From contig NZ_CP136594.1 in NCBI RefSeq assembly GCF_032852305.1, forward strand, positions 2,021,501 through 2,085,500: a stretch of DNA of 64,000 nucleotides. Direction: 5' to 3'. Shown here one piece after another: positions 1 through 8,784 of this stretch (positions are counted from its first letter, which is position 1; each line of letters opens with the position of its first letter). This stretch comes from Parasphingorhabdus sp. SCSIO 66989 (GTDB taxonomy: Bacteria > Pseudomonadota > Alphaproteobacteria > Sphingomonadales > Sphingomonadaceae). The position numbers and the translations under genes were made by a program. The notes under the pieces are model-generated. The model saw nothing but the letters and a program-made list of their open reading frames with translations. It did not search any database and had not been told where the DNA came from.

Positions 1-1052
1 GTTCTGGCATGATCCAATGCCTCCGGTTCAGCGTCTTGTGCTTCGACCAGTCGCGTCAAAACACCGCAATAGCCGATAAACTGACCATCATAGCCCGATG
101 CGAAGCGTGGCCAAGCGTCAACGCGCCATTCGCCAGCCAGGGCCGCACTGCCACGATGGACATAGCGACCATCCACTATTGGCCTAAACTGTCCCGCCAG
201 TCGCGCCGTGTTGGCATCGCAGCCACAACTGCCCGCCATAGCCCTTACAAAGACAGGAAGCCCGTCGGCCATGCCGTCACAATCGGGATCGACCGACACC
301 AGATATCCGCCCTTGTCACTGACAAAGCAGATTTCCGATATGCCGGTCATGTCATTTTCGGTGAACCCTTCCAGCGGCAAATGCGGTGCATAGCTCGCGT
401 CACGGCGGGCTGTGAAGTCGGCTATGCGGTCAACAAGATCGCCGATGTCGGTCGCTGATTGATCAGTTTGTGGGCCATTATCCGCCTGTTGCTGATCATC
501 ATCTGGCTCGTCGGCAGCGCTGGCACCGATAGCGGCCGTGCTGTCAGCATCTTCATTTCCAGCAATCGTCGACGCGGGCGCGGTATTGTCCCGCTGTTCG
601 GGCGTCTGCACTATGCCAACCCTGTGCATCAGCTCAGCGCGCTGCTCCGGTGACAGGGTTTTAATAATCTCAAGCCATTGTTCCGCCGGCAAACGCGCTT
701 TGACTAGGGCTGCATCGCGCACGGGCTTCGCCTGCTCCAACAAATACCGTATCAAGGGAGGTGACCGGAAAAAACGGCGACTCTCTCTCAAGGCATCGGC
801 CTGTTTTTCCAACGGGATTTTCTGACCCAATGCATTAAGGCGGACAAGCGCAGCGGCAAAATCCACTTGTGAATAATAGCGGCCCTGATTGCCATGGCGC
901 ATTGTTGCGGCTTGATCTTCGCTAATGGCCGGTGTTGCGTCAGCCAAAAGGTCAATGATCTGGCGATACTGAACCGCGGCCAGCGCGGCATCGGGTAATG
1001 CACCGGAAATCGCCGTCGCCAAACGATCATCATAATAGGGACTATGCGGCAC
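1..1052 (-). CDS. Probable sensor histidine kinase, N-terminal part (gene runs off the left edge)
   Basis: Only about the first 350 residues are inside the window. The start chosen is a GTG, the first start codon after an in-frame TAA, with AAGG seven bases upstream. Residues 1-130 are Ala/Leu-rich and helical (motifs LIRYLLEQAKP and LSPEQRAELMHR). A low-complexity linker rich in Asp, Gln and Thr follows, then IGDLVDRIADF, and then a beta-rich segment with GSCGCDA and GEWRVDAWPRF that looks PAS-like. This architecture resembles the N-terminus of a sphingomonad sensor histidine kinase family as I remember it; the catalytic domain would lie outside the window, so kinase function is inference. 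It is divergent from the Lrp-type gene. Confidence 0.5.
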   Translation of the reverse strand, partial: MPHSPYYDDRLATAISGALPDAALAAVQYRQIIDLLADATPAISEDQAATMRHGNQGRYYSQVDFAAALVRLNALGQKIPLEKQADALRESRRFFRSPPLIRYLLEQAKPVRDAALVKARLPAEQWLEIIKTLSPEQRAELMHRVGIVQTPEQRDNTAPASTIAGNEDADSTAAIGASAADEPDDDQQQADNGPQTDQSATDIGDLVDRIADFTARRDASYAPHLPLEGFTENDMTGISEICFVSDKGGYLVSVDPDCDGMADGLPVFVRAMAGSCGCDANTARLAGQFRPIVDGRYVHRGSAALAGEWRVDAWPRFASGYDGQFIGYCGVLTRLVEAQDAEPEALDHAR

Positions 1053-1131
1053 TATCCAGCCTTATCCACGAACACATAAAAGACCGCACCATATTAGCCG
1101 CGGTCATAAAAAATTAAACATATCAATTAAT

Positions 1132-1152
1132 ATTGTCGCAAAGTGGGACAAT
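1132..1152. promoter_or_regulatory. Inverted repeat in the kinase/lrp divergent promoter region
   Basis: ATTGTC (1132-1137) and GACAAT (1147-1152) form a perfect 6-bp inverted repeat with 15 bp between half-site starts, in the 168-bp gap between the divergent genes and next to AT-rich sequence (AAAATAATATAATTAT). Lrp-family regulators often bind imperfect palindromes in their own promoters, so autoregulation is possible; nothing here proves binding. Confidence 0.3.
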
Positions 1153-1220
1153 TGCGCTGGAAAATAATATAATTATCGCTAAGGTACCAATCATAACCGG
1201 ATATTACGGGAGACGGAGCC

Positions 1221-1694
1221 ATGACTTTGGCGAATCTTGACGAAATTGATCGTAAGTTGCTTGGCGAACTGCAAGCCAATGGCCGCATAACCAATGTCGA
1301 ACTGGCAGAGCGAGTTGGCCTGACCGCGCCGCCCTGTCTGCGCCGGGTGCGCGCATTGGAAGAAGCAGATATCATCAATGGCTATCATGCGGATATCAAT
1401 CCCGCTGCATTGGGCTTTGCTATCACGGTATTTGCAATGGTCAGCCTGAAAAGTCAGGCAGAAAGCGCCTTAAAGGAATTTGAAGACCATATCATGGAGC
1501 TTCCCGAAGTGCGCGAATGCCATATGTTGAATGGCGAAATCGACTTCATCCTGAAGATCGTGTCGCATGATCTACAGACGTTTCAGGAGTTTCTGACTTC
1601 GCGATTGACCCCAGCTCCCAATGTCGCGAGCGTCAAGACATCGCTGACCATCAGGACGGCGAAGAACCAGCCGGGTGTACCTTTGGAGCGCTAA
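1221..1694 (+). CDS. Lrp/AsnC-family transcriptional regulator
   Basis: A 157-residue protein of typical Lrp/AsnC length. Residues 5-60 form the winged helix-turn-helix (LDEIDRKLLGELQANGRI, then LAERVGLTAPPCLRRVRALE), and residues 70-145 the RAM/AsnC ligand-binding domain (TVFAMVSLK, VRECHMLNGEIDFILKI). The family senses amino acids or related small molecules and wraps DNA as octamers. The ATG is preceded by GGGAGACGG. It faces away from the probable sensor kinase across an AT-rich gap holding an inverted repeat. Which regulon it controls (lrp itself, bkdR-like or another paralogue) cannot be told from the sequence, so no symbol is given. Confidence 0.93.
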   Translation: MTLANLDEIDRKLLGELQANGRITNVELAERVGLTAPPCLRRVRALEEADIINGYHADINPAALGFAITVFAMVSLKSQAESALKEFEDHIMELPEVRECHMLNGEIDFILKIVSHDLQTFQEFLTSRLTPAPNVASVKTSLTIRTAKNQPGVPLER

Positions 1695-1744
1695 GTTAGC
1701 AGCCTTTTGCTAGGCGTTCGATGTGCGCGAAATGATAAATCAGT

Positions 1745-1782
1745 AATGGCCGGTGAAGGATCGCGATCCCTCGCCGACCATT
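1745..1782. terminator. Near-perfect 38-bp palindrome between convergent genes
   Basis: AATGGCCGGTGAAGGATCG is followed directly by its near reverse complement (16 of 19 positions pair), giving a long hairpin between the converging lrp-type gene and the TPR-like gene. There is no long T tract on either strand, so bidirectional termination is likely but not certain. Confidence 0.45.
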
Positions 1783-1795
1783 GCCGATAATCGTC

Positions 1796-3073
1796 TTAAC
1801 CGCCGGTGGCAGACTGCTGATCCAGCCAGATTGTCCAAAATTCCGCCAGAGGCTGGCGCGGACCAGTCACTTTAGCAAAGGAACTGCGCGCAGAGGCATA
1901 GTCACCGCCCATGGCTTGGGCAATTGCTAAGCGGGTGTTCGCCAGATTGGCGTCAACGCCCGGTTTGCCAAGCGCAACTGCATAAAGCTCAGCCGCTTTG
2001 GCATATTCACCATAGCCCAGATAGGCATCCGCGGTGCCCAGGGCGACCATCGGATTGCTTGAGCTACGCGCCGCACTTTCACCTGACCCCAGCGAACCGC
2101 GGTCATCCGGAATCCGCTGTTTCGCCATCGACAAACTCTCATTGAAGAACGCATTTCCAGCTTCAAGCTGGCCCTTTGCAATGCCTTCCTCAATCACGGA
2201 AGCCACCTCGCCCGGCAAAGCGCGTGGGTCAGCGTTTTCTATATACTCGGCATAATCCTGCTCACTAACCATCGCTTCGCTCACCCGCATCAGACGCATC
2301 AGGTCAATATTGACAGCGTTTGGGAAGCTCGCATTTTGACGGAAAAGCGTAAGCGCATCACGCCAGCTGGTTGCAGACGGATAGTTTGCCACCCATTGCT
2401 GCGACCAGTAATTGGTTTCCTGCATCAGGCCAGCATTGGCTGAGTTACGAACTCCAGACCGATAAAAACCCTCATCAACCTGGGCACCGCTTGCTTTAAT
2501 GCGCTCGACCGTTGCCTTTAGGGTCTGCAAGCCTTCTGCCGTCCTGTTCTGACGGAAAATAGTATCAACATATAGACGCTCGATATTGTCCTGCGAGAAT
2601 CCAGAATCGATCGCGGTTTTGAAGCGCTGTTCCGCTTCGGGGTATTCTTCATTCTCATACGCAAAAACCCCGGCCAAATAGCTAAAACGGCCTATATTTT
2701 CTGGCGGCGCTTTGCCGCTGTCCAGCATTAGCAATATGCCTTTGCGTTGCATGACACGGTCATTTTTTAGGCCGCCAAGGCGAACCGTGGCGTTGCCCAG
2801 GAAAAAATTCTCATCTGGTGTATCCGCAAGAGGCCCTGCAATCGCCAATTGTGCTTCGGCTGTTGCTATGTCCTGGGCATCAATCGCATCATTCGCCTTA
2901 TTGAAAGGCTCAACAAAGTCGCTGCTGACATCAGGCCGTTCGGACTTTTTCTTCTTTTTGTCTTTCTTGCTCCGTTGCGCAGATGCGCCGTCCACCGGCA
3001 GGGCGAGCGACAAGGTGGTCGCTCCAGCTAGCAATGCCGCCATGGACAGCGAAAAAAGGGATTGTGAGCGCAT
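1796..3073 (-). CDS. Secreted TPR-like repeat protein
   Basis: A 425-residue protein of unknown specific role. The start is the ATG at 3073, which has a strong AGGAGG eight bases upstream; an in-frame start further upstream lacks one. Residues 1-33 are a classical signal peptide ending near GASAQ, followed by a very basic stretch (RSKKDKKKKKSERP). The rest is helical with tetratricopeptide-like units (SYLAGVFAYENEEYPEAEQR; ALGTADAYLGYGEYAKAAEL), so an export-linked scaffolding role in the periplasm is inferred. It is convergent with the lrp-type gene. I do not recognise a named orthologue. Confidence 0.8.
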   Translation of the reverse strand: MRSQSLFSLSMAALLAGATTLSLALPVDGASAQRSKKDKKKKKSERPDVSSDFVEPFNKANDAIDAQDIATAEAQLAIAGPLADTPDENFFLGNATVRLGGLKNDRVMQRKGILLMLDSGKAPPENIGRFSYLAGVFAYENEEYPEAEQRFKTAIDSGFSQDNIERLYVDTIFRQNRTAEGLQTLKATVERIKASGAQVDEGFYRSGVRNSANAGLMQETNYWSQQWVANYPSATSWRDALTLFRQNASFPNAVNIDLMRLMRVSEAMVSEQDYAEYIENADPRALPGEVASVIEEGIAKGQLEAGNAFFNESLSMAKQRIPDDRGSLGSGESAARSSSNPMVALGTADAYLGYGEYAKAAELYAVALGKPGVDANLANTRLAIAQAMGGDYASARSSFAKVTGPRQPLAEFWTIWLDQQSATGG

Positions 3074-3372
3074 TAAGTCCTCCTGAAAACGTCTCTTATT
3101 ATTGTTTAGGATGAATGGAATATCGCAATGACCGGGCAATCCGCATCGTCGCGACTGTTAAGGATCGAATTTGTCTGTACCTTTCATCCGCTGAACCTGC
3201 ATTGAACATCTTCGTTATTGCGCCATTCATGTGCAATGCGCTTGGCCGGGTCAAGAGAGATTTGGCGACCGGATGCATAGCGCTGGCGTATTGCCAGCGA
3301 GCAGCGTCAAATATGTTGATATACCGCACTTCTCCTCTGGTCTAAGCCACAAGGCTTTCCTACATAAGCTGT
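3074..3372. other. Divergent intergenic region, no gene seen
   Basis: These 299 bases separate the divergent TPR-like gene and yaaA and should hold both promoters. Short open frames on both strands lack ribosome binding sites and show no recognisable protein. I see no clear -35/-10 pair or repeat. Confidence 0.5.
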
Positions 3373-4131
3373 ATGATCATTCTCATATCTCCCGCAAAAT
3401 CGCTTGACTTTGATACGCCCGTGAACGGTGCCGAGGCTACACAGCCACGCTTCGCCGAAAAAACCGAGAAGCTGGCCAATGCGCTATCGCGGTTCAGCAA
3501 GCCCAAGCTCAAGAGCATTATGCCGGTGTCGGACAGCCTGATTGCGCTCAACCATGGTCGCTATAAGGACTTTTTCGCGCAGCCGGAAAAGCAGGCGCTG
3601 TTCGCCTATAATGGCGATGTCTATACCGGGCTGGAAGCCAAGACGATGGATGAGGCGACGATAGATTTTGCGCAGGATCATTTACGCATATTGTCAGGGC
3701 TTTATGGCTTATTGCGGCCATTGGATCAGATCCGCCCGCATCGGCTGGAAATGGGCACAAGATGGGCGCCGCGACGCAAAAAGCTGGTCGATTATTGGCA
3801 AGATGATATCGCGCCGATGATTGCCAAAGATGCAGAAGCGATTGAAGCAAAAGCGATTATCAATCTTGCCAGCCAGGAATATTTCGCAGCCGTGGAGGCC
3901 GGACAAAAGGCGCTTACCCTACCAATCATCAACATCGATTTCCGTCAGGATGGCCCCGATGGTCCGCGCTTTATAAGCTTCGCCGCTAAACGCGCCCGTG
4001 GCACTATGGCGCGCTATATCTGTGAGAACCGCTTGACCGATCCCGAAGCGCTCAAGGATTTTGACTGGGATGGTTATCGCTTTGACCCGGAGAGCAGCAA
4101 CGACACAAATCTGCGGTTCATCCGCTCATGA
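3373..4131 (+). CDS. yaaA: Peroxide stress protein YaaA (UPF0246/DUF328)
   Basis: The 252-residue protein matches the YaaA family along its whole length: SPAKSLDFDTPV at the N-terminus, YNGDVYTGLEA, LSGLYGLLRPLDQIRPHRLEMG, NLASQEYF, and ISFAAKRARGTMARYI near the C-terminus. In E. coli YaaA limits free iron and protects DNA and proteins during hydrogen peroxide stress; structurally it is related to DNA-binding helix-hairpin-helix folds. Its stop overlaps the start of the following dehydrogenase gene by 4 bp (ATGA), so the two are probably translationally coupled. Confidence 0.93.
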   Translation: MIILISPAKSLDFDTPVNGAEATQPRFAEKTEKLANALSRFSKPKLKSIMPVSDSLIALNHGRYKDFFAQPEKQALFAYNGDVYTGLEAKTMDEATIDFAQDHLRILSGLYGLLRPLDQIRPHRLEMGTRWAPRRKKLVDYWQDDIAPMIAKDAEAIEAKAIINLASQEYFAAVEAGQKALTLPIINIDFRQDGPDGPRFISFAAKRARGTMARYICENRLTDPEALKDFDWDGYRFDPESSNDTNLRFIRS

Positions 4132-4838
4132 CGTCAAGCCGTCAGGCGGCAGTCATTATCGGTGCAAATGGCGGGATTGGTGGTGCTTTGGCCGATGCGC
4201 TTGATGATGAAGGCGCTTTTGCAACTGTCCACCGCCTTGCCCGCAGCGCACATGGTGATGCCCATATCGACCTGCAGGACGAAGCCAGTATAGAAGCGGC
4301 TGCAAAACGGATCGAGGCCTTAGAGATGCCTGTAACGCTGATTATCTGTGCATCTGGCTTGCTGCATGATGGTGGAAAGCAACCGGAAAAGGCCCTGCGT
4401 GATCTGGATGCCGATTGGCTTATGCAAAACTATGCGGTCAATGCCATCGGCCCTGCCCTTGTCGCCAAGCATTTTCTGCCGCTAATGCCGCGCAAGGAAC
4501 GCTGCGTTTTCGCCGCCATCAGTGCCCGAGTTGGCAGCATCTCGGATAACCGTCTTGGCGGATGGCATGGCTATCGTGCGTCCAAGGCTGCGCTCAATAT
4601 GCTGATCCGTAATATCGCGATAGAATGGTCACGGCGGAACGAGCGGTCAATCGCGGTCGCTTTGCATCCGGGCACCGTCGATACGGCGCTCAGCACGCCA
4701 TTTCAGGGCAATGTGCAGCCGGGCAAGCTGTTCAGCCCGGAGCGCGCCGCCATGCAATTGCTTGATGTGCTGGACGAATTGCGGCCGGTTGATACCGGCA
4801 AGCTTTTTGCCTGGGACGGGCAGGAAATTACGCCTTGA
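4128..4838 (+). CDS. Short-chain dehydrogenase/reductase, CsgA-like
   Basis: A 236-residue Rossmann-fold oxidoreductase. The cofactor loop is the variant G12-A-N-G15-G-I-G18, and the catalytic residues are Ser132 (AISARVGS), Tyr149 and Lys153 (GYRASKAALN). The N-A-I-G-P segment near 105 matches the usual structural Asn, and HPGTVDT is the standard motif after the active site. It resembles C-factor-like short-chain reductases, whose substrates are mostly unknown. It overlaps yaaA by 4 bp. A small GCCCA/TGGGC hairpin follows the stop. Confidence 0.9.
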   Translation: MTSSRQAAVIIGANGGIGGALADALDDEGAFATVHRLARSAHGDAHIDLQDEASIEAAAKRIEALEMPVTLIICASGLLHDGGKQPEKALRDLDADWLMQNYAVNAIGPALVAKHFLPLMPRKERCVFAAISARVGSISDNRLGGWHGYRASKAALNMLIRNIAIEWSRRNERSIAVALHPGTVDTALSTPFQGNVQPGKLFSPERAAMQLLDVLDELRPVDTGKLFAWDGQEITP

Positions 4839-5001
4839 GGGCAGCAAGATGAGCCCGCCCAAAATGGGCATAATTAGCTGTCGATAACCTTGGGTCACAG
4901 GTCGCAATTGCTGGTCAAAACAGCCCGTTTCCTCTAAGTCTGACAATCAGGTCGCAAGATGCGAAAAAGTAATAAAATATCATATTTGTGAGTAGTTTAA
5001 C

Positions 5002-7743
5002 GTGAGTGAGATAGACACAGGTTCCAACCCGGAAAACGGCCCCGACGACATCGCCCCGATCGATATCGTTGATGAGATGAAATCGAGCTATCTCGACTAT
5101 GCCATGTCGGTGATTGTCAGCCGCGCGCTGCCCGATGTGCGCGATGGTCTGAAGCCGGTACATCGCCGCATTCTCTTCGCCTCAAAAGAAGGTGGATTTG
5201 TCGCCGGGCGACCCTATCGCAAATCAGCGAAAATCGTCGGTGATGTCATGGGTAATTATCACCCGCATGGCGATGCCGCGATTTATGAAGCGCTGGCGCG
5301 GATGACGCAGGACTGGTCGATGCGTGTGCCGCTCATCGACGGTCAGGGCAATTTCGGCTCGATGGACCCTGATAAGCCGGCGAGCATGCGTTATACTGAG
5401 GCAAGGCTGGCCAAGGTCGCCAATACACTGCTCGATGATCTCGATAAGGATACGGTCGATTTTGCGCCCAATTATGACGGCTCGATGCAGGAGCCACAGG
5501 TACTACCGGCGCGTTTCCCCAATTTGCTGGTCAATGGCGCGGGCGGCATCGCGGTGGGCATGGCGACCAATATCCCGCCGCATAATCTCGGCGAAGTGGT
5601 CACAGCCTGCCTCGCCTATATCGATAATCCGGGGATTACGATTGAGGAATTGATCGAGATTATTCCGGGGCCGGATTTCCCGACGGCACCGCTGATCCTG
5701 GGCCAAGCTGGCGCGCGCGCTGCCTATCAGACCGGGCGCGGTTCGATCCTGACACGGGCACGGCATAAGATTGAGGAAGGCCGCGGCGACAAACGCGCCA
5801 TCGTCCTGACCTCTATCCCCTATCAGGTCGGCAAGGCCGGACTGGTCGAGAAGATCGCCGAAGCCGCCAAGGATGGCCGGATTGAGGGCGTTTCCGATAT
5901 TCGCGATGAATCAAGCCGCGATGGCGTGCGTGTGGTGATTGATCTGAAACGCGATGCCACCGAGGAGGTGGTGCTCAACCAACTCTGGCGCCACACCCCT
6001 GCTCAGTCCGGGTTCCCGGCGAATATGCTTGCCATTCGCGGCGGTCGCCCGGAAATCCTCAATCTGCGCGATATTATCGAGGCCTTTGTCCGCTTCCGCG
6101 AAGAGGTCATCACCCGCCGCACCAAGTTCGAGCTCGCCAAGGCGCGCGAGCGAGCGCATCTATTGCTTGGCCTGGTGGTCGCGGTCACCAATCTTGACGA
6201 GGTGGTGCAAATCATCCGTGGCTCTGCCAGCCCTGTTGAAGCGCGCGAGAAGCTGCTGGCGCGCGAATGGCCGATGGGCGAAATCGCGCCCTATATCCGT
6301 CTGGTCGAAGCGTTAGAGGATGATGTTTCCGGCGACAGCTATCAACTGAGCGAAGCACAGGTCAAAGCCATTCTTGATCTGCGTCTGCACCGCCTGACCG
6401 CGCTTGGCCGCGATGAAATTGGCAATGAACTCAAAGGGCTGGCGACGGATATTGAGGGCTATCTTGAGATTCTGACTGATCGTGCTGTGCTCTATGGCGT
6501 GATGCGCGAAGAATTCGAGCAAATCCACGCAGAATTCGCCACACCGCGTGTCAGCGAGATTGCCCCCGCATGGGATGGTCTCGAAGATGAAGACCTGATG
6601 GAGCGCGAGGATATGGTCGTCACCGTCACCCATGGCGGCTATATCAAGCGCACCCCGCTGGCAACTTTCCGCGCTCAGGGCCGTGGCGGCAAGGGCCGCG
6701 CGGGCATGGCGACCAAGGATGAGGATGCGGTGGTCGAGATGTTTGTCACCTCGACGCATAATCCGGTGCTGTTCTTCTCCAATCATGGCCGCGTCTACCG
6801 CCTCAAAGTCTGGAAACTGCCCGAAGGCGGACCGCAGACCAAGGGGCGGCCTATGCTGAATATGCTGCCGCTGCAAGAAGATGAGACCATCACCAATGTC
6901 CTGCCTCTGCCTGAGGATGAGGGCGAGTGGGAAAATCTCAACATAATCTTCGCCACCGAACAGGGCATGGTGCGGCGTAACTCTATGGATTCCTTCACCA
7001 ATATCCCGTCCAACGGCAAATACGCCATGGGCTTTGTTGAGGATAGTGGTGACCGGTTGATCGGCGTGCAGTTGCTTAACGAGACGCAGGAGGTCTTCCT
7101 CGCCAGCAGCACCGGCAAGGCGGTGCGCTTTGCCGCGACTGATGCCCGCGAAACCAAGAGCCGCACCGGCATTGGCGTGCAAGGCATGGGACCAAAGGGC
7201 GACATAGAGGTCGTCTCGCTGGCGATCCTGAACACCACCGGCACCACCGCCGAGGAGCGCGAAGCCTATCTCAAAGCCGCACCATGGAAGGATAATGAGA
7301 ACGCACCGGAGCTGTCCGCCGAACGCATGGCGGAAATGGCAGAGAAGGAAGAGTTTATCCTCACCATCTGCGCCAATGGCTATGGCAAGATTTCCTCCGC
7401 CTATGAATATCGCACCATCAAACGCGGCGGGATGGGCGTGGTCAATATCGACAATATCGCGCGCAATGGCGCTGTCGTGGCCAGCTTCCCGGTGAAACAT
7501 GGCGATCAGCTTATGCTGGTTACCGATCAGGCCAAGCTGATCCGTATTGCGATTGATCTCAGGCATCTGCTGGGTGAAGATGATGATCGTGGCTACCGGA
7601 TTATCGGCCGTGGTTCAGCCGGGGTGCGGATTTTCAATGTGGCTGATGACGAGCATGTCGTCAGCGCGGCGCTGATTGACGAGACCGAAGAGCCTGAGGA
7701 TGGGGAAGAGTCGGGTGAAGAGACAGGCGAAACAAGGCATTAG
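5002..7743 (+). CDS. gyrA: DNA gyrase subunit A
   Basis: The 913-residue breakage-reunion subunit of gyrase, which with GyrB introduces negative supercoils. The start is a GTG directly before SEIDTGS. The winged-helix domain carries the catalytic Tyr131 ([10 protein letters not shown]) and the tower and coiled-coil follow. The C-terminal beta-pinwheel contains a GyrA-box-like QGRGGKG, which separates it from ParC. Residues aligned with E. coli Ser83 and Asp87 are Ala92 and Glu96 ([11 protein letters not shown]). A charged insertion near 740 ([18 protein letters not shown]) and an acidic tail ([12 protein letters not shown]) extend the protein beyond E. coli length. It stands alone, as gyrA usually does in this group. 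Confidence 0.97.
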   Translation: MSEIDTGSNPENGPDDIAPIDIVDEMKSSYLDYAMSVIVSRALPDVRDGLKPVHRRILFASKEGGFVAGRPYRKSAKIVGDVMGNYHPHGDAAIYEALARMTQDWSMRVPLIDGQGNFGSMDPDKPASMRYTEARLAKVANTLLDDLDKDTVDFAPNYDGSMQEPQVLPARFPNLLVNGAGGIAVGMATNIPPHNLGEVVTACLAYIDNPGITIEELIEIIPGPDFPTAPLILGQAGARAAYQTGRGSILTRARHKIEEGRGDKRAIVLTSIPYQVGKAGLVEKIAEAAKDGRIEGVSDIRDESSRDGVRVVIDLKRDATEEVVLNQLWRHTPAQSGFPANMLAIRGGRPEILNLRDIIEAFVRFREEVITRRTKFELAKARERAHLLLGLVVAVTNLDEVVQIIRGSASPVEAREKLLAREWPMGEIAPYIRLVEALEDDVSGDSYQLSEAQVKAILDLRLHRLTALGRDEIGNELKGLATDIEGYLEILTDRAVLYGVMREEFEQIHAEFATPRVSEIAPAWDGLEDEDLMEREDMVVTVTHGGYIKRTPLATFRAQGRGGKGRAGMATKDEDAVVEMFVTSTHNPVLFFSNHGRVYRLKVWKLPEGGPQTKGRPMLNMLPLQEDETITNVLPLPEDEGEWENLNIIFATEQGMVRRNSMDSFTNIPSNGKYAMGFVEDSGDRLIGVQLLNETQEVFLASSTGKAVRFAATDARETKSRTGIGVQGMGPKGDIEVVSLAILNTTGTTAEEREAYLKAAPWKDNENAPELSAERMAEMAEKEEFILTICANGYGKISSAYEYRTIKRGGMGVVNIDNIARNGAVVASFPVKHGDQLMLVTDQAKLIRIAIDLRHLLGEDDDRGYRIIGRGSAGVRIFNVADDEHVVSAALIDETEEPEDGEESGEETGETRH

Positions 7744-7824
7744 AGGTTTCTAGCGCTCTTCCCTGTAGCGGAGAGGTGATTGCAAGTTCAAGCGACGCGC
7801 TTGGGGACATCCCCCTCCCTTAAT

Positions 7825-7844
7825 CCCTCCCCTAGAGGGGAGGG
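7825..7844. terminator. Hairpin CCCTCCCCT/AGGGGAGGG between gyrA and the yhhN-like gene
   Basis: A perfect 9-bp inverted repeat with a two-base centre lies 81 bases after gyrA and before the convergent YhhN-family gene. It probably ends transcription from both sides. The same kind of C-rich/G-rich palindrome recurs at 26795 and 57407, so this is also a dispersed repeat. Confidence 0.5.
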
Positions 7845-7854
7845 AGACTATTGA

Positions 7855-7930
7855 TCACGCAAAGACGCAAAGGCGCAAAGAGCTACCATGGAGCGATAAC
7901 CTCTTGAAAATCTTCGCGTTCTTTGCGAGA
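7855..7930. repeat. CACGCAAAGACGC-type dispersed palindrome, copy 1
   Basis: TCACGCAAAGACGCAAAGGC begins the element, and CTTCGCGTTCTTTGCGAGA ends it as a diverged complementary arm. A better preserved copy is at 10200-10259. It is a non-coding interspersed repeat ending 11 bases before the stop of the YhhN-family gene. Confidence 0.6.
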
Positions 7931-7941
7931 AATTCAGTGTG

Positions 7942-8601
7942 CTAAGCACTCAAATAAGGCCGCACACGCAGAAACCGCACCACGCCCATGGCAATCATCA
8001 ACTGGCCCGCATAATAAAGCGGCCAGACAGCCTGATTGACTAGCCAGCCATCTTTACTGATCCCCATTCCTGCAAAGATACAAAGATCGGAAACAACAAA
8101 CAGCACCGCACCAATCCCGACCCGATAGCGCGGGAAGCGACTTGCCCAGGCCATGCCTGCCATCAGGCCGAGGCCCAAGCCGTAAAGAATAAGCCCCCAT
8201 CCTGCTTCGCCAAAAGACACCAGGTGGGACAGCAACGGCACGATGATGACCAGCAATATGCCCAGAAGCCGTTGACTGGGCGCAACCTGTTCGCGCCGAT
8301 TACGCGCATACAGTGCTATCGCCACGATATGCGATGCCAGAAACGCAATTGCCCCGGTCGTCAGATCAAGGATGATCAGCGCATCGCCGAGCGCGGATAG
8401 CGCCAGTGCGCCGCATAACAGCCAACCGTCGAGGCTTTTCAGCCGCCGCAATGCATAGAGCGCGAGCATCGCCACCGCACCCGCTTTCCACACCATCAAC
8501 AGGCTTTCGGGCAGCGCCCCGTCGCGCAGAAAGGGAAAACCAATGGCAAAAACCAGGCTGAGGATCAGAAAGGGCCTGTCTTCAACCAAAGCCTGTTTCA
8601 T
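7942..8601 (-). CDS. YhhN/TMEM86 family membrane protein (lysoplasmalogenase-like)
   Basis: A 219-residue integral membrane protein with about eight hydrophobic segments. It has the YhhN family landmarks: a conserved GDALIILD after the third segment, a His in FLASHIVAIALY, GLMAGMAWASR, and GAVLFVVSDLCIF with a buried Asp. Characterised homologues cleave the vinyl-ether bond of lysoplasmalogens, but most bacterial members are untested, so the enzymatic call is inference. It is convergent with gyrA and divergent from trmFO. Confidence 0.8.
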   Translation of the reverse strand: MKQALVEDRPFLILSLVFAIGFPFLRDGALPESLLMVWKAGAVAMLALYALRRLKSLDGWLLCGALALSALGDALIILDLTTGAIAFLASHIVAIALYARNRREQVAPSQRLLGILLVIIVPLLSHLVSFGEAGWGLILYGLGLGLMAGMAWASRFPRYRVGIGAVLFVVSDLCIFAGMGISKDGWLVNQAVWPLYYAGQLMIAMGVVRFLRVRPYLSA

Positions 8602-8626
8602 GGATGTTGCCTCCCCTAAACCTTTA

Positions 8627-8686
8627 GCCCTGAGCCTGTCGAAGGGCGCTTCTCAATTTGAGAGACAGGCTTCCACAGGCTCAGCC
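8627..8686. repeat. CTGAGCCTGTCGAAGG palindromic repeat
   Basis: GCCCTGAGCCTGTCGAAGGG (from 8627) pairs with GGCTTCCACAGGCTCAGCC (to 8686) around an AT-rich centre. This is a REP-like element of a type seen in many sphingomonads. It lies in the divergent gap between the yhhN-like gene and trmFO, so it may overlap promoter DNA. A half copy is present at 10152-10182. Confidence 0.7.
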
Positions 8687-8784
8687 TTAACGGTGATGGG
8701 ACGGACCTGTCCATACTGCCGTTACGCCATATCCGCCAAATTGTGCCATTGCCGTTTAGCCGCGAAATTGGCATAGGCTCGGGC

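Noticed and set aside
3099-3329. Small minus-strand gene between the TPR-like gene and yaaA
   Set aside because: No ribosome binding site, no domain, and it covers the expected divergent promoter region.
6313-7566. Open frame of 417 codons opposite gyrA
   Set aside because: Shadow of a strongly coding gene in a GC-rich genome; no ribosome binding site or domain pattern.
7801-7941. CRISPR array suggested by repeated CACGCAAAGACGC units
   Set aside because: The repeats are arms of a hairpin, not regularly spaced direct repeats with unique spacers, and no cas genes occur.
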